DNA of 64,000 nucleotides from positions 186,001 to 250,000 of the forward strand of contig CAVYVZ010000001.1 of assembly GCA_963772065.1 (NCBI GenBank), given 5' to 3'. The stretch comes from CAVYVZ01 sp963772065. GTDB taxonomy: Bacteria; Acidobacteriota; Vicinamibacteria; Vicinamibacterales; UBA2999. This document shows positions 35,853-43,920 of the stretch, one piece after another. Made by a program: the position numbers and the translations under genes. The notes under the pieces are model-generated. The model saw only the letters and a list, made by a program, of their open reading frames with translations. It ran no database searches and had not been told where the DNA came from. Within the stretch, counting starts at the first letter, position 1, and every line of letters starts with the position of its first letter.

Positions 35853-38814
35853 ATGTCGGTACCGTCCTGTATACTCGCGGGCGTGGTCACGGCGACCATA
35901 CAATCCACATTGGCGCGAGCACAGGCGGCGCTGGAGCGCGGGCGAGGCGCCGAAGCGGCCCAGCTGCTGTCACCCGTGCTGCGATCGGGCTCGCTGAAAC
36001 GCGATGACGAGCTCTCCATCCGCGCCTGTCTCGCCGAGGCGTGGCTGCTTCAGGATGACTTGACACAGGCGGCCTCGGCGCTCGGCCGGACGCCCGACAC
36101 GCTTCGCGAGCAGATTCCGCCGCCGCGCCTCTCGACGTTCTGGCGCCTTCACGGCCGCATCGCGATGGCTCGCGGCGAACAGTCCCGCGCGATCGCCCTC
36201 CACACCAGAGCGCTCAAGCAGGCCGAGCTCGCGCACGATTCGCGCGCCATCGGCCTCGCCCATCTCGAGCTGGGGTTGTGCTATCGACAGGTGGGCGACG
36301 TCGGCATCGTCCGAGAGCACCTCACCGAGGCGGCGTCGGCGCTGCACGCGGCGGGCGACCGGCGCCACGTGGCGCTCGTGCATTCGCTGTCCGCGATCCA
36401 GCTCGCACAATCGGGGCGCCACGATGAAGCCACGGCCGCCCTCCGCCAGGCCGAGCGCCTTGCCGTCGCGATTCACGCCAACGACGTCCTCGCCGGCGTC
36501 GTGCACAACCAGGCCAATGTGGCGCTCATGCGCCATCGCCACGACGAAGCCCTCGCGCTGGCGGAGCGCAGCCTCGAGCTACACGAAAGCATGGGATCGA
36601 GGCACGGGCTTGCCGTCGCCCTCGCGACGCTCGGACAGACGCTGGTGCTCCTCGGCGATCTCGAGCGCGCGGAACACGTGCTCAACCGTGCGCTCGACGT
36701 GCGCAGCCCGGTGCTCTTCCACGAAACGACCGGCGCTGTGTTCGACACGCTGGCCCAGATCCATTTGATGCGCGGCTCGTACGAGCGTGCCGGGGAGTAC
36801 CTGCGGCACGCCAGCGAAGCGTACGGGGGCCAGGCCAGCGGCTGGTACGAATGGTCGCTCAAGGTCCTCGGCGCAAAGCTCGCGATGCGGCGCGGCGCCT
36901 ATGACGATGCGCTGAAAACCGCGGACGAAATTGCGAGGGCTCCTGGCGTACCGCCGCCCGAAGCGCTGCAGGCCGATCTCGCGGCGTGCGAAGCGCTGAT
37001 GCTTGCGGGGCGACTCGAGGAGGCCGAGCAGCGCCTGGCCGCGTGCGAAGCGCGCCTCGATCCGCGCGCCACGCCAAGCAACTGGGGCGAGTACCTGCGG
37101 CTGCGCGGCGCCATGCACGACCGCGCCGGACGGCCCACCGAGGCGTATCACGACTTCGCGCAGAGCGCGAACGTCTTCGATCTCCTCGGCGAGCGGTATC
37201 AGGCGGCGCTCAGCCACCTCGCGCTCGGCCGCCTGGCCGCGCGGGCGGGCGCGCGCTCGACGTCGGAACGCTATCTTGGCCAGGCCTGCGCGGTATTCCG
37301 ATCGCTCGGCGCGATGCGCGATCTGACGGAGGCGGAATCCGCGGCGGAGCTGCTGAAGACGCCCGGCACGGGTGAGTACGTGGGATCGCCGGCCGATGCC
37401 GACGACGCGCTCGTACGACGTCTCGTGGACGCAGCGATCCTTCCCGAGCTTCTCGCGCGTGAAACCGCCGGCGCGCTGCTCGAAGGGACTGATGCGGACG
37501 CCGCCGTCGTGTTCGTCGCGACGCCCGGCGGAGACGTCCGCGTCGTGGCCGCGGCCGGCTGCGACAGCGAAGTGGCCCGCGCGCTCGCGCGCGCCGCGTC
37601 ATTCGGCAGCAGCGCGTACGGCGAGGGGCTGCTCTCCACCGAGGCGCTGGGACGCGACTACGACGGCGGCCGCTTCTGCACCGTCGTGTCGGCGCGCGCG
37701 CTCGGTCTGCCCGCGCTGCGGCGGTTCCGCACGGTGACGGCCGTGGCCCGCCAGGGCTTCGAGCTGTGCGGCGTCCGCGAGCGGCCGCCGCAGGCTGTCG
37801 AGGCCGTGAACGAAAGGCCGCTCGAACCGCTGGTCCCCGGCTTCGTCGTGGCCAGCGCCGCGATGAACCGCGTCGTGGACCAGATTCAGCGGCTGAAGGG
37901 ACACGACCTGACCGTGCTCATCACCGGAGAGAGCGGCACCGGGAAAGACCTCGTGGCGCGAGCGATTCACTCGGGGTCGCCGCGCAGTTCCGCGATGTTC
38001 CTGCCCTACAACTGCACCACCACGACGCGCGACCTCGCCGACAGTCAGTTGTTCGGCCATCGCCGCGGGAGCTTCACAGGGGCGATTACCGACCAGCCCG
38101 GCCTCATCCGGTCCGCGGCCGGCGGTACGCTGTTCCTCGATGAGATCGGCGACCTTCCGCTCGACATCCAGCCAAAGCTGCTTCGATTTCTCGAGCAGGG
38201 TGAGATCATGCCGGTCGGCGAGACGCGCCCGCAGCGCGTGGACGTGCGCGTGCTCGCGGCCACGAACGCCGACCTCGAACAGCGTGTCGCGGAAGGCAAG
38301 TTTCGCGAGGATCTCTACTATCGTCTGAGCGTCATCCGCATCCAGGTCCCTGCCCTGCGCGAACGGCGCGAAGAAGTTCCGCATCTGAGCACGCTGTTCC
38401 TGCGCGAAGCGTGCGAACGCCTCGGCAAGCCCGACGTCCAGCTCGGAACCGCGACCCTGGATCTCTTCGCCTCGGTACTGGTGGCCGGGAAACGTTCGTC
38501 AGCTCCGGAACGAAATCCAGCGAGCTGTGGCCATGAGTCCGCCGGGCGGAACAGTCGGGCCAGAACATCTATCCGCGGACCTTTCGGCTCCGCCGGCGGC
38601 GCCTTTCGGCGTGCAAAATATGGGTTCGCAACCCTTGACCCCGGGCAATCTGGCGTCTGCGGTCGAGGTGCTCGAGCGAGGCCTCATTCGCGCCACGCTC
38701 GCGAGCACGGCAGGTAACATCTCTGAAACGGCCAGAGTGCTTGGACTTACGCGCCGTGGCCTCTACCTCAAGATGCGTCGTCTGGGTCTGGAGGGCGCAG
38801 CGGCGGATACATAG
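35853..38814 (+). CDS. Sigma-54-dependent transcriptional activator with N-terminal TPR array, single frameshift
   Basis: Residues 20 to about 460 form an array of TPR-like helices (SKEDELS-like openings, LAHLELGLCYRQVGDVGIVR, AVALATLGQTLVLLGDLERA). A GAF-like segment (about 500-630) follows. The AAA+ domain has Walker A GESGTGKDLVARAIH, FGHRRGSFTGA and LFLDEIGDLPLDIQPKLLRF (Walker B). The C-terminus is a Fis-type helix-turn-helix (NISETARVLGLTRRGLYLKM). One extra G near 38474 splits the sequence before YWWPGNVRQLRNEIQRA; corrected length is 986 aa. The loop that contacts sigma-54 reads GSFTGA rather than GAFTGA. No receiver domain is present, so it probably senses a ligand or protein through the TPRs. 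Confidence 0.87.
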
Positions 38815-39001
38815 TAATCAGGTATACATGCCCGTGGATACCTGGTATCCGTGGCGGCTGATTTTCCGCCCGGAGCGGCCAAAGAATTAGCCCTTCCAAA
38901 TCAAAGAGTTAGACGTAACAGTGTGCAGCGAAGCGACACGAGCGACATCGGCCTGCGCATTGATACAGGACCGGGCACCAGCTTTTCGCAAGGGGGCCGT
39001 C

Positions 39002-39412
39002 GTGATCCAGACCATCGCCACGCAAGACCAGATGTCGCGGAGCTTCTCTCGGCAACGCATCGGTGAACGCCGCCGGATATGCGTGCCGGGCCGTCTCACA
39101 TGGCGTGATGCGTCAGGCACGCTGCGGTTCGCATCCGTCGTGACACGGGACGTGAGCGACGTGGATGCGTTCGTGGAGTGCCAGGTGCCAGCGTCCATCC
39201 CGCTGTACCGGCTGGTGCACTTCCAGATTGAACCGCCGGCGCGCGAGTGCGGCGACCTGCCGCGCGTGCTGCAGCACGGAAAGGTCCTCAGCGCTGTCTA
39301 CCGCGTGGGCCCCTACAAGTCGTCGACCGGCACGCCGAACGGATACGCCCTCCGGCTCCTCGTCGAGCCCGAGCAGGCGCACGGCGCCGCGCTCACCGCC
39401 GTCGCCAATTAG
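39002..39412 (+). CDS. PilZ-like domain protein
   Basis: The GTG at 39002 has AAGGGGG 5 bases upstream, better than an in-frame ATG at 38921. The 136-residue protein has RQRIGERRRICVPGRLTWRD followed by VVTRDVSDVDAFVECQ. This resembles the RxxxR plus D/NxSxxG signature of PilZ c-di-GMP receptors, although the final G is replaced by D. A beta-rich rest follows (LYRLVHFQIEP, LSAVYRVGPYK). The assignment is tentative. It lies downstream of the TPR sigma-54 regulator and 79 bases before the convergent MBL gene. Confidence 0.5.
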   Translation: MIQTIATQDQMSRSFSRQRIGERRRICVPGRLTWRDASGTLRFASVVTRDVSDVDAFVECQVPASIPLYRLVHFQIEPPARECGDLPRVLQHGKVLSAVYRVGPYKSSTGTPNGYALRLLVEPEQAHGAALTAVAN

Positions 39413-39415
39413 CGA

Positions 39416-39498
39416 CTCGAGGCTCAAGGCTCAAGGCTCAAGGGCCATGACGACTTAAGCCGTCATGGCCCTAAGCCTTAAGCCCTAAGCCTTAAGCC
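39416..39498. repeat. GGCTCAAG/CTTAAGCC-word palindrome with perfect inner stem
   Basis: Three tandem GGCTCAA words start at 39421. The inner stem GGGCCATGACG/CGTCATGGCCC pairs perfectly around ACTTAAGC. CTTAAGCC words follow to 39498. It lies between the PilZ-like and MBL genes, which converge here. The stop codon of the MBL gene (TAA at 39492-39494) is inside the right arm. Convergent position plus a strong stem fits bidirectional termination. Confidence 0.8.
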
Positions 39499-40400
39499 TT
39501 CTTCCGCCAATACCGCGCGAGTCCGTCCCACAGCATCTCGAACGGCGCCGCCAGCGCGTACGATGACATCTGCGCCTCGGTCATCTGGCGGCGCAGTTCA
39601 CGCTTGATCAGATCCGCATACTGTCGGCGTCGATCGTCGTCTGTGCCTGGCGTTGACAGCGTCTCGCGAGCGAGCCGGCTCGCGGTGTCCAGGTTTTCGA
39701 GGAGCGTTTGCATGTGCGTCGCCGGCGGAAGCGGGCTGGGGCCGAAGTGGGTCAGGAACAGCGTCTTCGGTTGCCATGCCTCGATGCGGCCGGCGCTGTC
39801 TCGCCACGCTTCGAGATCGATGTCGGGAGGCGGCGTCGGCGGCACGATGTAGCCGCCCTCGATGCAGATGCCCGCGGTATCGCCGACGAACGCGACACCG
39901 CTCGACGCATCGTAGTAGCTGACGTGGTGCGATGCGTGTCCCGGCGTGTACGCGACCTCGAACGTGCGACCTGCCACCTCCACCTGCTCGCCTCCCTGGA
40001 GGCGCCGCACGTTGGACGCGGGCACCGCCAGGAACTCGCCCCAAAGCCGGTCCATGTCCGCGCCGTACAACCGCGTCGCGCTGTCGAGCAGCTTCTTGGG
40101 ATCCACCATGTGCTTCGCGCCGCGATCGTGCACGAGCACCTGAATGCGCGGGTGCCGGCTGACGATCGTGCCCGTCGCGGCTGCGTGATCCAGATGGATG
40201 TGCGTCAAGAGGAGGTGCGTCACGTCCGCGAGCTGAAGGCCCTGTTCGTGAAGCCCTGCTTCGAGCGTGGCCAGACATGTCGTGGGACCCGGGTCGACCA
40301 GCGCCGTGCCGCCCGGACCACTGATGATCCCCGTCGCTATGGCGTGAGGGCGCCCAAGGAAATGGAGGTCGACATAACTGAGGCCTGGAGCAAGGACCAT
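39492..40400 (-). CDS. Metallo-beta-lactamase-fold hydrolase
   Basis: The ATG at 40400 gives VLAPGLSYVDLHFLGRPHAI. The 302-residue protein has the MBL metal motif THIHLDHAAATGTI (HxHxDH), then YTPGHASHHVSYYD, VAFVGDTAGICIEGGYIVPP (Asp bridging) and FLTHFGP (last His). This is the glyoxalase-II-like group. Alternative upstream frames lie in the cysteine-dioxygenase gene and are not used. It ends in RKKA, with the stop in a palindrome. It is 5 bases from the upstream cupin gene, so the two form an operon. An ester or thioester substrate is likely but unknown. Confidence 0.88.
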   Translation of the reverse strand: MVLAPGLSYVDLHFLGRPHAIATGIISGPGGTALVDPGPTTCLATLEAGLHEQGLQLADVTHLLLTHIHLDHAAATGTIVSRHPRIQVLVHDRGAKHMVDPKKLLDSATRLYGADMDRLWGEFLAVPASNVRRLQGGEQVEVAGRTFEVAYTPGHASHHVSYYDASSGVAFVGDTAGICIEGGYIVPPTPPPDIDLEAWRDSAGRIEAWQPKTLFLTHFGPSPLPPATHMQTLLENLDTASRLARETLSTPGTDDDRRRQYADLIKRELRRQMTEAQMSSYALAAPFEMLWDGLARYWRKKA

Positions 40401-40405
40401 CACGG

Positions 40406-40966
40406 TCAGTCGTGGTAGCTGAGTGCGCGCTCGTGGCGTTCGTACCGGCCATCCGGACGAGGCAGGAAGACGTGACAGCTCGTGAGGTCGCCGCCGTATA
40501 CATGCAGGGTCAGGGAAGGACGGTCGAGAAGCGCGTTTCCAAGAATGTGATAGTCCACCGGCGGAATCAGCGAGCCGGCGCTTCCGACTTCGGCGCGCAC
40601 CTTGCCCCGCTCCTCGAACGCATATGAGCCGTTCGATTGATCGGCCAGGTCGAACCGCGTCACCTCCATCGCTCCATCCACGACCCCCTCGACGCACCAC
40701 AGGCCGCCGTGATCGTGCAGCGGCGTGCACTGCCCCGGCGCCCATGTCATCACGACGGCCGTATACCCGAGGTCAGGATTCTGATGCAGGAGGCGCCGCG
40801 CATAGCCTTCCTGACGCGTGCGCCAATACGATTCCGGGAGACGCAGCTCCGACCCTGACAGCAGACTCGAAAGGTCGCTCTTCACCCGCGCGGTCACGGC
40901 CGCCGGCTCGCGCATCGCGACCGCCGCGTCAAGGCGGCCAATCAAGTCCGTAAGTCCGTGAAACAT
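40406..40966 (-). CDS. Cysteine dioxygenase type I family cupin
   Basis: The 186-residue protein has the cupin core with YTAVVMTWAPGQCTPLHDHG (HxH iron site) and WCVEGVVDGAMEVTRFDLAD, then LIPPVDYHILGNALLDRPS with the third His. This matches bacterial cysteine dioxygenase or 3-mercaptopropionate dioxygenase families, which oxidise a thiol to its sulfinate. The particular thiol cannot be told. It precedes the MBL hydrolase by 5 bases and is divergent from the GAF sigma-54 regulator. Confidence 0.85.
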   Translation of the reverse strand: MFHGLTDLIGRLDAAVAMREPAAVTARVKSDLSSLLSGSELRLPESYWRTRQEGYARRLLHQNPDLGYTAVVMTWAPGQCTPLHDHGGLWCVEGVVDGAMEVTRFDLADQSNGSYAFEERGKVRAEVGSAGSLIPPVDYHILGNALLDRPSLTLHVYGGDLTSCHVFLPRPDGRYERHERALSYHD

Positions 40967-41003
40967 CTACGTTTGACCGGAGCATTATACTGGTTGGTCT
41001 TCC

Positions 41004-42983
41004 ATGACCGACCACGGCGCCGTGTTGACGGCGGTTGCTCGCCTGGTGGCGGAAGCCACCTCCTTCGACGGCGTGGTGTCGGGCCTCGCAGATATTCTGC
41101 GGGCCGAGATTCCATTCGAGCGGATGCACGTCCTGCGGCTGGATCGTGCGAACTCGGTCATGCTGTATACGGCCCTGGCGACCGGCGGCCTCGAGGTCGC
41201 GGGCTACCGAATTGCCGATCCCGCCCACGACGAAGCCACGGCGGACCTGAAGAAGGACGCCGCCTCGCTCCTGATCTGCCCGTTGCGCCAGGGAACGCGC
41301 GTGCCCGGCGCACTGTGGTTCACCTCGAGCCAGCCGGATGCGTTCACGGGCGACCACCAGTCGCTCCTCGATGCCGTCGCCGATCTCCTGGCCCTCGCGG
41401 TCCATCACGAAGCGCTCCGCAGCACGGAGGCGGTGCGCCGCGAGCGCATCGAGAGCCTCGAAGGGCTGCTCCAGACGATGGCCGAGTCGCTCGACATCCG
41501 AATGGTCTTCGACCAGGTATCCGAGGTCGTGCGCGGTGGGCTGCCACACGACGCGCTGGCCATGACGGCGTGGGGCGAAGACGGCCGCACGATTCGCGTC
41601 TACGCGCTGGCGGGCGCGTCGGTCACCGACCCCGTGTTCTGGGAGCCGATCACGCTCACGGATGATGAAACGTCGGTCCTCCACCGCAACTCCTACATCG
41701 TCCGGGACACCGCGGCCGACGTGAAGCCATCAGCGGTGCGGGCGCGCCTCTTCGGGCTGTGCCGCGCGAAATCGGTGCTACGCGTGCCGCTCCCGCTCGG
41801 CACCGATGTCTTCGGGTCGCTTTTCTTCATGGCCCGCGACGTGGACCAGTTCGACGACGAGGACATCCATTTCGCGCGGCGCGTGGCGGATCACCTCGCG
41901 CTCGCGCTCTCGCATCAGCGACTCGCCGTCGCGGCGCGCCGCGATGCCGAGGCGCGCGCAACCGCCGCGCGGCTCGAGGCGCAGGTGGCCACGCTCACTC
42001 GCGAGCTCGAGGCACGTTCCGGTCAGCGCCGGGTGATTGGGTCGACGAAGCAGTGGAAGGACGTGCTGGCCCAGTCCGCGCGCGTCGCGCAGACCGAGAC
42101 CACCGTGCTCCTGACCGGCGAGTCCGGCACGGGCAAAGAGGTCGTGGCACGGTTCATCCATCACGGCTCGAAGCGAAGCAACGGGCCGTTCATCGCCATC
42201 AATTGCGCGGCGCTGCCCGATCAGCTTCTCGAATCGGAGCTCTTCGGCCACGAGCGGGGCGCGTTCACCGGCGCCGTGCAGGCCAAGCCTGGCCGCATCG
42301 AGCAGGCGAATGGCGGCGTGCTCTTCCTCGACGAAGTGGGCGAGATGTCGCCGGCGGTGCAGGCCAAGGTGCTCCGTGTGCTGGAACAGCGGGAGTATCT
42401 GCGCCTGGGCGGCACGAGGCTCCAGCACGCGGACATCCGCGTCATCACCGCGACGAACCGCGATCTCATGGCGGCGATCCGGCGCGGCGAGTTCCGCGAG
42501 GATCTCTACTATCGCCTCGGGGTGTTCGAGATCGTGCTGCCGCCGCTCCGCGAGCGGCCCGAAGACATCCTCGAGCTCGCGGACAGTTTTCTCGAGGAGA
42601 TCGGCCTGAGCGTCGGTCGGCCTGCCTCGGGCATCGCGCGCGACGCCCGCGAGCAGCTGGCCCGCTACCACTGGCCGGGCAACGTGCGCGAGCTGCGGAA
42701 TGCCATCGAGCGTGCGGTCATCCTCGCCGACGGCGGCTACATCCGAAGCGAGCACCTCCCCGTCACGGCACCTCGACCCGCGACCGGGGCGGCGGCGGAT
42801 TTGAACGGCGGCGCGTTCCCGGCCGGCGGCGTCAACCTCGAAGCCATCGAGCGGTCCCTTGTCGTCAAGGCCCTGACGCAGGCGCGGCACAACAAGACGC
42901 GCGCCGCGAAGCTGCTCGGCCTCACCCGCGCGCAACTGTACTCGCGCATCGAGAAGTACGGTCTCGCCGAAAGCGAATCCTAG
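41004..42983 (+). CDS. Sigma-54-dependent Fis-family activator with two GAF domains
   Basis: The 659-residue protein has two GAF-like domains (about 10-160 with ILRAEIPFERMHVLRLDRAN and LICPLRQGTRVPGALWFTSS, and 165-320 with DVFGSLFFMARDVDQFDDED), then a coiled linker. The AAA+ domain carries Walker A GESGTGKEVVARFIH, GHERGAFTGAVQAKPG (an intact GAFTGA loop), and VLFLDEVGEMSPAVQAKVL. The C-terminal helix-turn-helix is HNKTRAAKLLGLTRAQLYSR. Relatives include formate-hydrogenlyase activator FhlA and NorR. The first ligand-sensing domain is not identifiable. It is divergent from the cupin-MBL operon and may control it (inference). Confidence 0.92.
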   Translation: MTDHGAVLTAVARLVAEATSFDGVVSGLADILRAEIPFERMHVLRLDRANSVMLYTALATGGLEVAGYRIADPAHDEATADLKKDAASLLICPLRQGTRVPGALWFTSSQPDAFTGDHQSLLDAVADLLALAVHHEALRSTEAVRRERIESLEGLLQTMAESLDIRMVFDQVSEVVRGGLPHDALAMTAWGEDGRTIRVYALAGASVTDPVFWEPITLTDDETSVLHRNSYIVRDTAADVKPSAVRARLFGLCRAKSVLRVPLPLGTDVFGSLFFMARDVDQFDDEDIHFARRVADHLALALSHQRLAVAARRDAEARATAARLEAQVATLTRELEARSGQRRVIGSTKQWKDVLAQSARVAQTETTVLLTGESGTGKEVVARFIHHGSKRSNGPFIAINCAALPDQLLESELFGHERGAFTGAVQAKPGRIEQANGGVLFLDEVGEMSPAVQAKVLRVLEQREYLRLGGTRLQHADIRVITATNRDLMAAIRRGEFREDLYYRLGVFEIVLPPLRERPEDILELADSFLEEIGLSVGRPASGIARDAREQLARYHWPGNVRELRNAIERAVILADGGYIRSEHLPVTAPRPATGAAADLNGGAFPAGGVNLEAIERSLVVKALTQARHNKTRAAKLLGLTRAQLYSRIEKYGLAESES

Positions 42984-42990
42984 CGCTGCG

Positions 42991-43821
42991 ATGAATCCGC
43001 GCGCCCGCCTGGCAATCACGTCCGTGCTCATCGTGCTGGGAGTCGTGATCCTGATTGGCGCGACGTATCAAGGCGTCGCAACAGCGCTGGAGAGGCGCAA
43101 GTATCCGCACCCGGGCCGCCTCGTCGACGTCGGGGGCCATCAACTGCACATCCATTGCGTGGGCCAGGGCTCGCCGACCGTCGTCCTCGAGGCGCCCGAG
43201 ACCGCGATGTCGGCGGCGTGGGGATGGGTTCAGCGCGACGCCGCGAGAACGACACGCGTCTGCAGCTACGATCGTGCGGGTCTTGGCTGGAGCGAAGCGG
43301 GAGACAAGCCGTACGACCCGGGCAGGGTTCCGGAGGAACTGCATGCCCTGCTCGCTGCCGCGAAGGAGCCCGGACCCTACGTGCTCGCGGGCGCCTCCCT
43401 TGGCGCATCCTTCGTTCGCCGGTTCGCGCGCATTTATCCCGCGGATACGGCCGCTCTCGTCCTGATCGCGGAGTCAGCGCCGGTGGAGCAGAGCGCGACC
43501 TTCCTGGAGGCGGCTCCGTGGCTGGCGCGCATGGGAATACTCCGCGCCACGCGTCTGTTCTCGGCGAGGTGGAAGGGGCTGCCGCCGGCCTCCGCCATCG
43601 TCGTGAGCGCATTTCTTCACCGGCCCGACCATCTCACCCGCGCGTCACGCGAGGTGGCGCGCTGGGACGATGCCGTGCGCCTGGGTCGAGAGGCCGCGCT
43701 CCGAGGCGGACTTCCGACAGCAACGGTGAACGCGGATCTGAACGATGAGGATGAAGCGCGCCGCGTCACCGCGGCTATTGTCGACGTCGTGACGAGCGTT
43801 CGCCGGCCGACTAGGCGCTAG
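42991..43821 (+). CDS. Alpha/beta hydrolase with membrane anchor
   Basis: The 276-residue protein starts with a single membrane helix (LAITSVLIVLGVVILIGATY). The hydrolase fold follows: HQLHIHCVGQGSPTVVLEAP, RTTRVCSYDRAGLGWSEAG, the nucleophile elbow GASLGASFVRRFA, and IAESAPVEQ. The C-terminal His is not obvious; the sequence ends VVTSVRRPTRR, short for the family and possibly truncated at the palindrome that follows. It lies 7 bases after the sigma-54 regulator gene on the same strand. The substrate is unknown. Confidence 0.8.
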   Translation: MNPRARLAITSVLIVLGVVILIGATYQGVATALERRKYPHPGRLVDVGGHQLHIHCVGQGSPTVVLEAPETAMSAAWGWVQRDAARTTRVCSYDRAGLGWSEAGDKPYDPGRVPEELHALLAAAKEPGPYVLAGASLGASFVRRFARIYPADTAALVLIAESAPVEQSATFLEAAPWLARMGILRATRLFSARWKGLPPASAIVVSAFLHRPDHLTRASREVARWDDAVRLGREAALRGGLPTATVNADLNDEDEARRVTAAIVDVVTSVRRPTRR

Positions 43822-43918
43822 GCCGTCGGCGGTCGGCGGTAAGGCTTTGCGATTCGGGATTTGCGACTTGGGATTTACCTACCGCCAAACGCTTACCGCC
43901 CACGGCCCAGGCGAGCAC
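43822..43918. repeat. GGCGGTC-word palindrome between convergent genes
   Basis: The left arm GGCCGTCGGCGGTCGGCGGT followed by AAGGCTTTG pairs with the right arm (CCGCCAAACGCTTACCGCCC, then ACGGCCC) read backwards. Between them a 15-base unit is repeated in tandem (TTGCGATTCGGGATT, TTGCGACTTGGGATT). The element fills the gap between the alpha/beta hydrolase and ankyrin genes, which converge. Its word is unlike the GGCTTAA family. Confidence 0.7.
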
Positions 43919-43920
43919 CC

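Noticed and set aside
38815..39001. Possible sigma-54 promoter before the PilZ-like gene
   Set aside because: A GG doublet at TGGCGG is present, but no GC-containing -12 element follows at the required spacing.
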